A stretch of DNA of 64,000 nt, from the NCBI RefSeq assembly GCF_051014445.1, contig NC_135137.1, forward strand, positions 25,173,501 through 25,237,500, in the 5' to 3' direction. Below, in pieces: positions 24,601-36,144 of this stretch (position 1 is the stretch's first letter; each line of letters opens with the position of its first letter). The notes under the pieces were generated by a model. The model saw only the letters and a program-made list of their open reading frames with translations, ran no database searches and had not been told where the DNA came from. This stretch comes from Colletes latitarsis (lineage: Eukaryota > Arthropoda > Insecta > Hymenoptera > Colletidae). Made by a program: the position numbers and the translations under genes.

Positions 24601-25747
24601 TGTTAGGCAAGCGTTGCAGACTAGCATTTTGCTATTATTAATTCGATAGCCCCGGCAAGATTTTCAAATCTTTCAATCTTGTTACCATTTCCCTTCACTA
24701 TCCAATTATGTTCTTTACTATCTTTCCATATTCCTACTATAACCATTTCACTGATTGTCATAGCATCTATAGTCAAGGCTATTGCATATATCGCTATATC
24801 GACGAATCTTATGTTATGCTTACATCTGACCAAACGTTTTTTTATCATCCTTCAAACGTTTCTCGGTCAACTCCTGCATAACAGCCATTTTCTCAGCTTT
24901 AGTTTCTATATGTTTGCCAACTTCCGAGGGTATCAACGGATCACGTGTCTGATGTAATTGTCTCCGTTAGCATAATTATTCTGATGCTGCTCAACCAGCC
25001 GCCCATCCTTATCAAAAATCCTCATCGCAATTTGACCACGAGCATTAGGATTTGACATTATACCGTAGTCCTCAATCCTGCCCATGCTTTAATATGGATC
25101 TTTTTAACAAGAATATCAGAACGGTTAAACACACGAGTTCACAAACGTCCCTTAACATCCGTATAATTTTACTGATATGATTGGGTTTTCCCTCTCGTTC
25201 ATGCGTAACAGATCGACTTCCATTCCAATGTATTGTAATAGGTACGTTAGCTTCCTTTGGTTATCTTGTATCTGAAAAACCGTAAAGGCTCCTTCCAATC
25301 TTTGGAGCCACGTGGACCATTTGTATCTGGTCGGATCGTAAAACTCGATTCTGGATATTCCAAGGATCACTTGCTCCGCACCGAGGGGCAACGAGTTCTC
25401 GTCTGTTCGACGTCATTGCATGTATCGTAATTGCAACTTGTGACCGTTATAACCGTAAGTACGTGCGAACTTATCATTTTGTAACTTTTCACACTCGTTG
25501 AATCCAAAGAAACAAAGAACTAATTTCCGAACTGAGATCCCATCCTCGTCACCAGTGTTGTATTGTAGGGGTAGAAAGGGGTCTCTTCGTTGCACTGAAC
25601 TAATATGTGTCTTTCTTCACGTGCGAATCGCATCTTTACACTGTGCCTTCTCGGCTCGTACTCCCCACTCTCACGCATGCATCCGCGCGACACTCGCGCT
25701 CTTACAGTTTATTAAGGCTAGTCCGCAACGCTTGCCTAACACTGGAC
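24595..25747 (-). mobile_element. Nested 1.14-kb element with 6-bp target duplication, Gypsy-like content
   Basis: The body 24601-25741 is flanked by CTGGAC on both sides. It starts TGTTAGGCAAGCGTTGCAGA and ends in the inverted form, so it has 25-bp terminal inverted repeats within TG...CA. The minus strand reads AATAAA-containing LTR-like sequence, then CTGGTGACGAGGATGGGAT (a tRNA primer-site-like word). A gag-like fragment follows (YDPTRYKWSTWLQRLEGAF, 25152-25391). It interrupts the BEL/Pao pol frame between LWLNGP and VWLSE. It may be a truncated or non-autonomous LTR element; no second direct LTR was found. Confidence 0.6.
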
Positions 25748-25838
25748 CATTTAACCAGAGATGATTTTCGAGAAATTCTGATGGTAATTGACCTCGAGAT
25801 ATACAATCTGCGGGACTCTCCGATGATGATACATGTTT

Positions 25839-26648
25839 TCAATCCTCTGCATTAGTACGGTCTTGTATTTTTGCAACGCGGTTCGCTATAAAGATTTTTA
25901 GAGTGTGTGGTGGTGAATTTAACCATCTTAATACTATTGTTGAATCGGACCAAAAATGAATCGCGCTAAAGGGCCTTTTCAATGTTTCCGCGACTGTTTG
26001 ATACAGACTGCTGAGCAATTCAGCAGCACATAATTCCAATTTTGGAATTGTGATTGTTTTTAGCGCAATTTTATAGGAATCGCCTAGCTCGCCCTTTCTA
26101 TGATTAAATGGCAATCGCACTATAAAGTGACCCGATGAATCGCGCTGGGTTGTATCTTGAAATGATAGTTCGCATAATTTCTCTTCTCGCAACATTAACC
26201 TTTTTTGAGGGATTTCCTCGAGTTCCCAAAACTTTTGCAATTGTTTATCTAAACGAACCGTAACAAAAAAACAATTCGTCATATTTATCGGTTTAAGAAT
26301 GGATCTTACTTCATCCGAAATAACCCAACGTAATTGCGTTTCCTGCAGTACCGCGGTTTTATTGCTTAACCGAATTTGTCCGCTACGTAACAGTTTATAA
26401 AATAAATATTCGCCTAACAACGCATCAATATTCGCAGGTATATTAAAATCAGGATCGGCTAATTTAACATTACTTGGAATGTTTAAAATATTGCGTTCAA
26501 CTTTTCGCGATGGTAGATGACTCATTATACTCGGTAATATTAAAAACCTTGTAAATCTTGATTTAATTCGCGATTGTACGCACAGTCTTACTTGATTTGC
26601 CTGCTGTCCTAAATCTAAGACTGGCAAATTGATTTTACGCCTTGGCAA
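25839..26648 (-). pseudogene. BEL/Pao protease-RNase H fragment with internal deletion
   Basis: A 269-codon open frame. The first ~125 residues (LPVLDLGQQANQ ... NIDALLGEYLFYKLL) match the DUF1758/A17 peptidase-side region of BEL pol. The end (KTITIPKLELCAAELLSSLYQTV, then AIHFWSDSTIVLRWLNSP) is the BEL RNase H, with the W-S-D-S catalytic block. Between them only a few RT-thumb-like residues remain (IPQKRLMLREEKL), so the reverse transcriptase palm was lost by an in-frame deletion. The upstream protease D-S/T-G is also lost (RVLLDPI). Confidence 0.7.
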
Positions 26649-26859
26649 TTTTAACTTATTTGCAAATTTCTCGGTTATAAAATTTGATTGTAATCGGATC
26701 TAAAAGGACTCTACAATTGTGTTCCTCATTATTTGCGTCTAAAATTATAATTTGAGTCGTAGATAATAAAACTTCCGAAATTCCATGGGCTGTTAATGCT
26801 ACTGATGTTGATATTGACGGTACGGCGTTGTCAACAGTTGCATCTTTCTTATTATTATT

Positions 26860-27100
26860 GTTTGAAAGTTCAAAATGTAGTAATGTGTAATGTTTAGCGC
26901 CACATTTCCGACTGCTATTCGCTCGGTATTGTGCCGTTGTATAATTAGAATGGAAACAATTTACGCAATGCTTAATGCCTTTAATTAACTTTAGTCACTC
27001 ATAAGGAATTTGTCTTACAAATTGTTTGCACTGATTTATGTAGTGAACTTGTTTGCATAAAGCACAGGTTATTGAGAATTTGCACTGACAAAGGTATTGG
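26860..27100 (-). pseudogene. BEL/Pao gag zinc-knuckle region
   Basis: The minus strand reads CALCKQVHYINQC followed about 30 residues later by CVNCFHSNYTT and then CGAKHYTLLHFE, the double zinc-knuckle pattern at the end of BEL/Pao gag. One stop lies between the first and second knuckle. It would bind packaged RNA. Confidence 0.65.
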
Positions 27101-27155
27101 GTTTATGTAATTTATATGGTTTATCAAACTGTTTTTTGTAATTATTATTGCGCTG

Positions 27156-28020
27156 TTAAGGATTGTCATGGTACTGTGAAACTAGTTTGAATGGTTCATC
27201 GTCTCGTGAATATCGATTAATGAATGCTAATAAATCTTTGAATTTTGGCATGACATTCTCTTCAATTATACGCTCCCATGAAGTGCGTGTTGTTCTATCG
27301 AGTTTTGACGTTATTATATAAATTAACATTTCGTCCCAATATACTGGTTGATTTAAAGCCTTCAATGCATTAACATGCATTTCTGCCGCTTCTGACAGAG
27401 CACGTAATGCAGAAGGTGAATATTTAAGATTTTCCGGCAATTCGAATAAAGCGCGTATATGGCTTTGTATTATTTTTCTCGGATTATTAAACCGTTTTTG
27501 TATTAATTCCCAAACGACAAAATAATTTTCCTCAGAAGCAGTTAGCGAATTGATAGCTGAAGACGCATTTCTAGTTAAATATGATTTTAAGAGGTGACAC
27601 GATCGCTATGGAATCATTTTCATGCGCCAATGAACGAAATCTATCGAAAAAAGCTTGCGAATCGATAAAATTTCCATCGAATGGCTTGATGTGGATTTTC
27701 AGTAATATTGTTTGGTGCGTCATTATAGTAGGACTAGCGGCTGAAATGTTATTTACTGGAGTAGTGATTAAGGAATGATTAGATAATCTATATAATTTCC
27801 CACTTATAAGATCTCCACATTCATAATAGAGTGTTTCAAACTCTACGCGCGCTGCCGTTTGTTCATGACTATCGTCTACATTTTCTATCTCAGTTTGGAC
27901 TGAACAAAGTTTTTCGAAAAGGTCTTCAAGTTTCTGCTTACGTAATTCTAATGCGTGTATTTCTAAATCTTCTGCATCCCTTACATAATTTTTTATTTGC
28001 ATAATTTGTACCTTGAGCAC
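27156..28020 (-). pseudogene. BEL/Pao gag (DUF1759-type)
   Basis: 27571-28020 begins with a coiled-coil-like segment (LEIHALELRKQKLEDLFEKL) and runs into KIHIKPFDGNFIDSQAFFDRFRSL, the typical L-P-x-F-x-G start of the DUF1759 capsid region. After a frameshift, the 27156-27570 part continues with VWELIQKRFNNPRKIIQSHI and ALKALNQPVYWDEMLIYIITSKLDRTTRTSWE, the conserved C-terminal half. The usual length is about 350-400 residues, so most of gag is still readable in two frames. It would form the virus-like particle. Confidence 0.75.
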
Positions 28021-28660
28021 CGTACGTTGCTTAGTAAGAGATTTTAAATCTACCGCTATAATTTATAAAGATTGAAGCAATTTTCGGAAAGGAGTAATTA
28101 AATGATATAGGAAGGTGAGTCAACCTTACTTGAGCGCTGAATGGCTTTTACCGCAACTATATTCGACTCTGTCCTCCTTCGGTTATCAATTGCTCTAACT
28201 ACAAGTAGAATGGTTGAAGTTCGTAAATCGCTGGAGTCCTTTTGGTGTCCAGATGGTTCCCTTGGTTGTTAGCTGGTGGTACACGTCCACCGGTTGCAGG
28301 TACGCCGCTTCGCAAAAATTGCCCAACGATGATGCAGGTGTACCCTTTAACCTCGTTGTCCTCACCAATGATTTGACAATATAACATCGTCAATTATGAT
28401 TACTCGCCAAGGAACTCATTGTCAGTTGAATGCTTACTGCATCCGGTAAATGTCCACAGTCGTTGATATGACTCAATAAATGAGCGATCAAAATTACTGC
28501 TCTTCGAGTTTTAATTTAATAAATGAACTTACTTGATTACTATAAAGTCGGTTACGTTGCACTTCACTATAGATTGTTATCAGTTTGATAATTGCTCTTA
28601 ATTGAGCACAATATCATAGATCACAGCACTAATTTACTACAATCCGGCTTGAGGGACAAT

Positions 28661-28678
28661 GTTGTGTACGTCGCGACA
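28661..28678 (-). repeat. Putative BEL/Pao LTR start
   Basis: On the minus strand TGTCGCGACGTACACAAC opens the sequence upstream of gag. The second BEL/Pao LTR candidate at 38416 also begins TGTCGCGAC. The LTR end cannot be fixed because the 3' LTR is gone. Confidence 0.35.
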
Positions 28679-28838
28679 ACGTTGGAATTGTTGGTTCACG
28701 ACGAAGTATAAATTGCTGGTTGTATTAATAAAATAATTTATTAGTGAAGCGCGTTGGTCTAGTCCACGGCGAGGACCTTTACAATATTCTGGTTCGAATT
28801 TGTACCATATTCTCTCTTTTCGTTGCTTGGAGTCTACG

Positions 28839-29663
28839 TTATATAGCTAATTTTAGAGGGTGGAGACGCCGGAATCGGAAAGGAAAATCGGGAGTGGTTT
28901 TATCAGTCTCCATTTGAATTCGATTTGTGTAGATTGCTAAGCAGGGATATGAAGCATATAAATAATGAGTGTCTTCATTAATTTGGCCAAACCAACTAAT
29001 ACTATTGTCGTCTTCCGACCGATAGTGTGGTCGAAACTTTGCTCTGAATCTAATTTCACGATTATTAATTTTGTTATTTCTCAAACCATCAAGGTACATG
29101 CCCAACAGAGCGGGAATTTGATAATCGCCTGAATATATCATATCCATAAATGACACCTCTGCTGCAGTAATAGATTGTCCTGAACGTTTCAGGACCTTTA
29201 GCAACCTGGCATAGCTTAGAGTGGCTGTGTAGTAATTAAAGCTCGATTCTGTTACTCTGCGACTAAAGCCTGTATCGACAGCGCGTACACCCTTATGAAT
29301 TTGGTATGATATCTGATCTAGCGCATAAAAACCTGGAACCATACCACCTCTTTTGCAATTGGTCTGGCTTTTCGTCCTGGTTCTGGAATTACGAAGACTA
29401 AATAGAGGATCATTCTTCGGGATTGAAGCGGTAGTTGACAGGTTTTAAGGCTTAGATGGTCAGGGCACCTTCTCCCCTTTCACTCTGGGAGGACGTAAGT
29501 TTACTTTAGGTCTAATTCTAGGCTTACGTTTCGGTTCTCTTCGCTGCCAAGATTGTTCTACTGCCTCGTCAAAACGAGGATCAGTTTGAGGGCGGCTATA
29601 GCTCACTCCTCTTCCGCGCCCACGGCCACGGAAATTCGTATTATAAAACTGTTTCCCCGACAT
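28839..29663 (-). pseudogene. Decayed capsid-like ORF; candidate endogenous RNA-virus element
   Basis: A single minus-strand frame stays readable over about 275 codons with only two stops (near 29460 and shortly after). It starts from an ATG at 29663. The N-terminus is basic and RG-rich (NFRGRGRGRGVSYSRP), followed by KRKPRIRPKVNLRPP, as in nucleic-acid-binding arms of capsid proteins. The body contains GFYALDQISYQIHKGV, SFNYYTATLSYARLLKVL and DYQIPALLGMYLDGL, then a basic, aromatic C-terminus. No transposon protein I know looks like this. GC is higher than the flanks. Assignment to an insect-infecting RNA virus capsid is an inference, not a match. Confidence 0.4.
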
Positions 29664-30244
29664 TTCGCCTTCCGACTACCCCTTTTAAATTTCAATAAAT
29701 TTATAACGGGTCCCATGTACTAAGGGCAACGGAAAGTAAAGTTATGACGTTTATGGGATTAACATTCACCATCTTTTCGAGTACACATGTCTATTAATTA
29801 TTAACAATTGAACGGTACTGACGACCGACAACACACCTCGTACTTATATTGAGCACATTTCGGCAGCTTTTCCCTTGTCTACCTTGTCTATCAATACATG
29901 TCATTTGCAAATGACAAAAGAAGGAAAAATCCACGTTACACTTGTTATTCAAATTACGAACTATCTTTGATGCTATCTCTCAACAAGACACGTAGAGTTG
30001 TTTTTTCTTGTTCACTCAAGCTTCATCTTCCAAAGATAAAGTCTGCAGTGATCTATTTGCCATACATTACTGATATGCTAATAAATAATCTCAACAGTTG
30101 AACAAAATCGAAGATATTAATTTTGACACCCATCTCGATTATTTATAGCAATATCAATATAATTACTGTTATATCTATAGAGTATTTCGGTAGCACTATT
30201 GTCGAAACATGCATTGGACACGCAATTTGTAAACCGCGCCGGCT
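29664..30244. other. Spacer
   Basis: AT-rich upstream flank of the capsid-like ORF. No motif or domain; a 67-codon plus frame has no support. Confidence 0.3.
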
Positions 30245-30573
30245 TTAACGCGAGTACCACGAGCGGCTGGCATAATAAATGGAATTTTTGTGTTAACTGT
30301 TGAGAATACTATATGCATATGCTATCTTTATTGTTCGATGAACAATTGCTGTAACTTTTTAAATAAACATGACAACTCAAACATTTTCTTCTCAAATGCC
30401 AGAAACCATTCAATTTTTGTCAAAACTGTTCCAAATTAGCACATTCGGGGTCAAACTTTGGAGGGTGGTATTACTTTCGACTGTTTTACAAGCCTATAAA
30501 GTTTCATCAAGAATAGAATCTGACTGTTTGCGGTGCTTCTTTGTAAGTTGGCATCACTTAACTGTCACAAAGC
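30245..30573. repeat. Long inverted repeat arm, right partner of 22733-23170
   Basis: Inverted copy of 22733-23170, about 75-80% similar by eye over the shared blocks. It starts near GGCATAATAAATGGAATTTT and ends near AACTGTCAC. Confidence 0.6.
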
Positions 30574-33422
30574 TGATGTTATTATGCTACCTGCCTTAAC
30601 AGGCTTCACATCAACATACTTCTTAAAGTTTTCTACTAAATCTATTAATACCTTTGGAAAATGTTGCTGCCCATTTTTAATATTCCCTTTATCAGGATTA
30701 ATTATTATTGTGTTGTTGTTAATTATTAAATTGTTATTTAAAGTAGTTATTTATGGGTCTAGTGCCCTGTGTCTTCTCACTGAAAGTGTACTTGCAACAT
30801 ATTTACGTAATTTGCCTGATTTCAATCTGACAACCAGAAATTCAGCAAATCTTCCATACTCTGTTGTCGGCTCTATGTAAACCCTATTGTCTTCCCAAAA
30901 ATCTGAATCAACTTGTAGTTGCTGCAGCTTCATACCAGCATGTAATACAAAGCTACCCAAATCAGTTGTCAGTCATCCGTGACTGACATGATGGTGCTTA
31001 ATGTATTAAGAAACAATCTATGCCGCTAGATGCGTTGGTCTCGATACGTGCATCACCTATTTTAAAAGGGCGTTGACGCTAACGTACATGTAGTATGAGT
31101 TCCCAATAACACAACATTATTTCCTTTTGTACTAAATTTCAGTCTAAGGGGGTGAAATCAACTCCCAAAGATTCTACATTTTTTAGTTTTTTAGGTATAA
31201 CTTTATAGTGGTACGAGTTAGAGCAAAGCTTCCAATGGACAAATTCTTCAGTTTTTTATGCTTTATCAACTTAAAGCAAACAAATTTCACCGTTGTGAAA
31301 TTGTGAAATTCTAATTGTATTTCAATGTTAAATATTTATGTTATATAAAAAAAACTGATTTTGAAGACAAAATGTATTTCATGTGCCTACGAAGCACTTT
31401 GCAACATGTCTGTTTACAATTAATTATTCCAATCGCTTGATTATATGGTCGATGTTATGCCGTGGATAATGAAAAGAAATTATACCAACTCTCAGAGTAG
31501 GAATAGCAAGTCTCGTCGTCCAGGTTGTCGTAACGTTTACCGAAACAAGTTCTTATGTAGGATATGCGGGAATCGAAGAACAATATTAGGAACTGACACA
31601 ACTGTAGTTTGATGACTTAACGTAATGTATGTATATCTGTTAACTGAATTGCAACTGTAAACAAATGACAAACGCATAGTGGCTACATTCATATTCAGTG
31701 TTACTATTTGTGGCTGGAAATTTCTGTCTGGCTCGTGCATGTTAGAAACTGAAGAAAAGACAATTGTTGAGTACGAAAATGTTCAATATTATCAAATTTA
31801 ATATATCTATTCAAAAAGATATATTAAAATTATAGTTTGACTGGAAACTTTTGGCAGCCATTGTACATATTCAGGGTTAAGATAACATCGGCGTCGCGTG
31901 CGGGATTTTACGTAGACCACAGATATACTGTACTGTAGATGTATCAACTGTTAGCTCCCACAATGTTCGTGAAGCCGATTTATTTAGTAATTAAAAAAAT
32001 CTTGTTTGCAAACACAACATAATTTATTTAATAGATTCTGTAATATGAACATATACAAACAACTTAACGAGAAAATTTCCAATGTCCTAATTATCTTAAA
32101 ATTAGTACAGTTCAACGATCAGTTCAAAAGCTTTTGTGGTTCAATTGTTTCTGACAAATTCTAACTCGTCTAACAACACTTTGGTTGCATGCGGGAGTAG
32201 TCGAATCAAATTTAAAAAATATAGATAATTAATATATGACTTCAGAGTCACGCTGTACAGTGAAGTATTTATATATACAAAAAAAAAAAAACAGAAAAAA
32301 GTAATTTTTTGAAAGTAACCCCATATTGACAAATTTATTCACTAATAGTTAATTGAACCTACCATTTGTTCATTTTGGACTTAACTACGTGGCTTCGAAG
32401 TGATCTATCTTCGAACCATCCAAAATTGAGATCGTCATTTGTAATTATTTTATCTTTTAAAATTAAATGATGTGAAACAGAATTTGATTACTTAATATGC
32501 ACTTAAATTAATCTAAATCTTCTTATATCTCATACTTTTTCAATTATGCCTGATTATGCGTTCAATTTTCATTCCATTTTTTAATTATGAGTTCAGTGAA
32601 ACTAGATGTTCACTTTAGTTACATTTTAAACAGTAAAGTATTATCCTAAAATAAAAATAAAAAATTAGCTACTACTAAAGAATTTACCTACAGAAATTGG
32701 TTTTAGTGAAAAGTAAAGAAAGGATTGAGAGCATCCTGAGAAGAAACGGTCAAATTATAATAGTTCTTCGGGATCAATTTTCGGAAAATGAATAAATGAA
32801 AAAAATTTAATTAGAAAAATATGTATAGTATGATTAAAATTGCAACTTTGTTATTCTTATAAGTTTTTGATTATATACATATATACAGGATGTTCCCAAA
32901 AGATATGTAGAAGCGGGCATCAGGTGATTCCACATGAAGAAATATGAAACAAATTCAGAATAACTTTTTTTTCCTTCGGTCTTTCTCTTTTACAACTTTC
33001 CTTTATAACTCATCGCTCTTTTTCTTGCCTTAGTTCGCATCTTTCTCCTCGTTACTTGTTCCCTCACCATATATTTCAGGGTGCACCAATCGATCCCTAA
33101 CACCCATATGAGATATCTTTCCTGCAATCTCTTCGCCCCCCCCCCCCCCCTCTTCCTTCCACAGTGTACGTTGGGTTATAGAGGGTTAAAAGATCTAATA
33201 ATGAATCTGCAAAAATTTTGTTACGCTTTTTTTTTAAACGGGTGATTGACGTAAATTCTGCAGACACATGATTTTTCAACGCTATCATTGATTTATTTAA
33301 TAACAAAAACATGCAATTCCGATGAAATCCAATTTCATTGAAGAATAGTGAGCTTATTGGAAAAGTAATTTATATCGTGGAACATTAAACAGGAGCGTGA
33401 TTTACCCCGTTCTGTGCACATA
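30574..33422. other. 2.8-kb region, mostly unassigned
   Basis: Contains a 69-codon minus frame (30751-30960, DFWEDNRVYIEPTTEYGRFAEF) that looks protein-like but is unassigned. A lone ACAGGATGTTCCC end sits near 32885, like the palindrome and MITE ends, but has no partner. A C15 run is at 33136-33150. 31140-31200 (GGGGGTGAAATCAACTCCCAAA) weakly resembles the inverted arms at 22.9 and 30.4 kb. Confidence 0.3.
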
Positions 33423-33624
33423 TACAATGACGATCAAAAGTATTGGCACAGACAATGTTTTATAATACAATCGCGTGTAAATCAGAAACGAAGAATGATA
33501 CTTGATTTAACTTAGTTTTAAAATACTGTTTCAAGTTTTTAAATTAAGTATAGAAAAAAAACAGGAAATTCGAGCAATTACATAATTAGTAAGAACAGAA
33601 AGTATACACAGTGAACCGTTTTTA

Positions 33625-34030
33625 TTGGAACAAAAGTTTTGGCACACTTGGGAAATTTGTTATTATATTATATTATTTCTAAATATTTGCAATGTTGAAT
33701 CGTCATTTCCTATCATTAGTAAATATGTTTTACACAGAAAAAAAATAGTCTTTGAGAGAAAAATTATATTAAATTTACACCAACAAGTAAAGTCGTATTC
33801 AACAATAGGTAAAATTTTAAATTTAAGTCGTTTTACTATTAAATGCGTAATTAAACAATTTTTATATGAAGAAAGTATAATGAATACTCCATGAAGTGTA
33901 CGTCCTACGAAGCTTAGTAATAGAGAAAAAAGGAAAATTATTAATGTAATCAAAACAGATGCTAAAATTTCATCTTCAGAAATTCCATTGAATATTTTTA
34001 AGCTAAAATGGGATGATAAATTAAACAAAC
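33625..34030 (+). pseudogene. Tc1-like transposase, N-terminal fragment
   Basis: The plus-strand frame from 33715 reads KKIVFERKIILNLHQQVKSYSTIGKILNLSRFTIKCVIKQF, the first helix-turn-helix of Tc1 transposases. After one stop (position of the usual basic residue before GRP) it continues VRPTKLSNREKRKIINVIKTDAKISSSEI, the second DNA-binding helix-turn-helix. The catalytic domain is missing after about 34030. It belongs to the element with ends at 33423 and 38483. The first ~30 residues of the long open frame are non-homologous upstream sequence; the real start is probably near 33700. Confidence 0.6.
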
Positions 34031-34230
34031 AGCACGGTTACGGTTAACAAATGAATAAAATTACAATATTATGACTAGGATAAGGCACCGAAATCTAACG
34101 AAGTGACAATTTCGTAATATTAGTTTAACTGCTAGTATATCAATACTTAAAGTCTAATGTTTCATAGAATCTTCTCACGATTAACTATAGATTTAACTAA
34201 ATATAATATTATAAACGAGCTAATGGCATA

Positions 34231-34495
34231 TACAGTAGTGCCCACATAAGTGACCAAGCTCGGGACTGGCCTTGGTCATTTATGTGGGCATAGTTAGTTC
34301 TCAGAATTCAACGGAGATAAGGAAAGAAGATAAGTACGAGTGAGATACAATAGCTGATATCCGAAACCATATATGTATACAATGTATCGATGACGACCGG
34401 CGTCAAGTTACACTCGACATGCTCGATATCCGAAGCCGCTTAACTTCCAAGAATTGGTGAGGATAACTCTGGTCACTTATGTGGGCACTACTGTA
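34231..34495. mobile_element. 265-bp MITE with perfect 25-bp TIRs
   Basis: TACAGTAGTGCCCACATAAG... and its exact complement at the right end, inserted at TA. An extra inverted copy of the terminal motif, GGTCATTTATGTGGGCATAG, lies inside at 34274. Non-coding. Consistent with a Tc1/mariner-superfamily target. Confidence 0.85.
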
Positions 34496-34577
34496 TGTGT
34501 TAATGCGTAGAACCGCGAATGTAACAATTTATTATTTATATTAGTGAAACGCAGTATACAATCCTAATCAGATAAGC

Positions 34578-34800
34578 CTAGTCGGTACCTGTTTTCACAT
34601 TCTCAAAGTCTTTGATAGGTAAAGGGGACAATTTTTTGATGCTACGTTTATGGGTTCTGTGTACCGTTCGTACTATGGCAACACGTACGATCTTTTCCTC
34701 TCCAGGATGTAGTGCGATGATTCTACCCAGCCTCCATTGCATTAATGGGATATTGTCCCCCTTTGTCACAACTAGCATGCCTTCCTTGATCTATTCGCTT
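34578..34800 (-). pseudogene. BEL/Pao pol C-terminus (DUF5641-type)
   Basis: The minus frame reads LVVTKGDNIPLMQWRLGRIIALHPGEEKIVRVAIVRTVHRT and IKKLSPLP. This is the DUF5641 tail found after the integrase in BEL/Pao polyproteins, a small beta-barrel domain thought to help integrase contact DNA. Only this last ~65-residue piece of pol is present here. Its stop is followed by AT-rich sequence where the 3' LTR should be. Confidence 0.8.
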
Positions 34801-34864
34801 CAAAATATAACTTTTTTTATACTTACAACTATTTGCTTCTAATCTGCGATTCAAACGGTTGCTG

Positions 34865-35705
34865 TTGCTCGATTTGGGCTTCTCTGTTAGCAGTTCGAGC
34901 TACTTTGGCACTTTCCAGGCTCTGCCGTACCTGCCTGTGTATGCGCGAAGTATCGTATTATCATTGCAGTGTTGCACAATTTTTACATGCGCGATAATTT
35001 CCACTGTTTTTGTACCGCAGTGTAAATGTTCAGGGGTAAGACGCTGTACAGTAAAGTTAAAACTCTCATTCGCATTTTGAGTATGCCCGCCTAAACACCT
35101 TTGCAACAGATCTTCTTTTGATAAATCTTCATACAGTGGTAATAAATACTTCTGAATGTCTGGATGAAGGGAAGCTGGGTGTTGGAAAATTCCTCCTGTA
35201 GCTTCTGCGACGCGCCATTTGCACCGTCTATCGACTCCCGATGGACTATATTCATGCATCGGATTACTGTTGGTGGAACACAAATGTTTATATGTTACCA
35301 TGATACCCTTTCTCATTTTATCCACTGAATTAATATTTCGGCAAATCGCTAAACCGTACTAAGTTGTTCATTTTTTTATCAATCCGTCGATTAACTTCCC
35401 CTTTCCGCTAAGTTTTTGTGACTTTTTAAATTTCGGAGTCGTGATCCCATTCATTTTTCGACGTATAATGCATTCATTTTTTGTTACTAGAACATCATCG
35501 CCATATGGATTCAATTCCAATATAGCTTTGAAAGTTTTCGAGTCTCCATCGCCGATATAATTTCCGTATTTTACTCTCAACTCCGCCTCAGAACGCGCAA
35601 ACATTTTAAGCATGTAATCTACCTCCATTTTTCCAGCTCAACCCTTGTGGTTGACATCGCATGTTTCTTTATGTGACTCTTGCCATTCAAAATATTCTGG
35701 TGTAC
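34865..35705 (-). pseudogene. Mutator-like transposase remnant
   Basis: Minus-strand segments in order: EYFEWQESHKETCDVNHKG, then KMEVDYMLKMFARSE, then KYGNYIGDGDSKTFKAILELNPYG and TKNECI. After a stop follow DKMRKGIMVTYKHLCSTNSNP, CKWRVAEATG and CLGGHTQNANESFNFTVQRLTPEHL, then CGTKTVEI. These are hallmark blocks of the insect Mutator-like transposase family (Pfam Mutator), with the catalytic D in GDGDSKT and the conserved N-x-N-E-S. Recognised from memory of the family, so subfamily is not assigned. It is C-terminal only, with at least one stop and frameshift, and sits inside BEL/Pao element 2. Confidence 0.65.
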
Positions 35706-36144
35706 CTATTTAGCGCTTGCTAGTTCGCGAAGCCGGCGGTGATCGTTGCGTCGCACGACCCGATGTTCGGCCCGAGTTTTGCTGAGTTGCGCGCGAATCT
35801 CCCTCTCGTTCGTACCATGATTTGATAAATCGTCTCCCTTGGATTGATGAGACGCGTTTCGGAGTACCTGAACATGTCGGCGATTTTTGGCATCTTCGTG
35901 TCCACGAGAGTTTGCTCCCAAGCCCGCCGAGTACCGGTACCCATCTTCGAGATCGCGATGCTTGTTATCAAGTTGCTCGCGATATCCACGATCTTCCGAG
36001 AGGAACGCGACGTGTCGCAAGACGTGAGCGCACGTGTTATCGTACATTTCGAGCAATTGATCCCCTGCGGACTTGTAATTTTCTTTGCTTATCGTGAATG
36101 ATTCGATCGCGGATTCTGCTTTTCCTGACAACGGTAGACGTAAG
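35706..36144 (-). pseudogene. BEL/Pao element 2 gag, part after the mariner
   Basis: Starts LSGKAESAIESFTISKENYKSAGDQLLEMYDN, the middle of the DUF1759 capsid region. After a frameshift near 36000 it continues ITSIAISKMGTGTRRAWEQTLVDTKMPKIADMFRY. The frame is continuous with the part at 37431-37910 when the mariner and one TA are removed, which shows the mariner landed in an existing gag. Confidence 0.75.

Larger units (their letters stand above)
23345..28678 (-). mobile_element. BEL/Pao LTR retrotransposon 1, decayed
   Basis: In the minus direction it shows a possible LTR start (TGTCGCGACGTACACAAC at 28678), gag, zinc knuckles, an A17-type protease remnant, RNase H and integrase. Most of the reverse transcriptase has been lost. 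The 3' end is missing after the integrase core, and no second LTR was found. A 1.14-kb element with its own 6-bp target duplication interrupts it at 24601-25741. The second BEL/Pao element (38416) begins with the same TGTCGCGAC. Confidence 0.75.

Noticed and set aside
32882..32910. Lone ACAGGATGTTCCC end like the palindrome and MITE termini
   Set aside because: No matching right end nearby; kept only as a note in the spacer entry.
33136..33150. C15 homopolymer
   Set aside because: A simple-sequence run, variable by slippage, with no structure around it.
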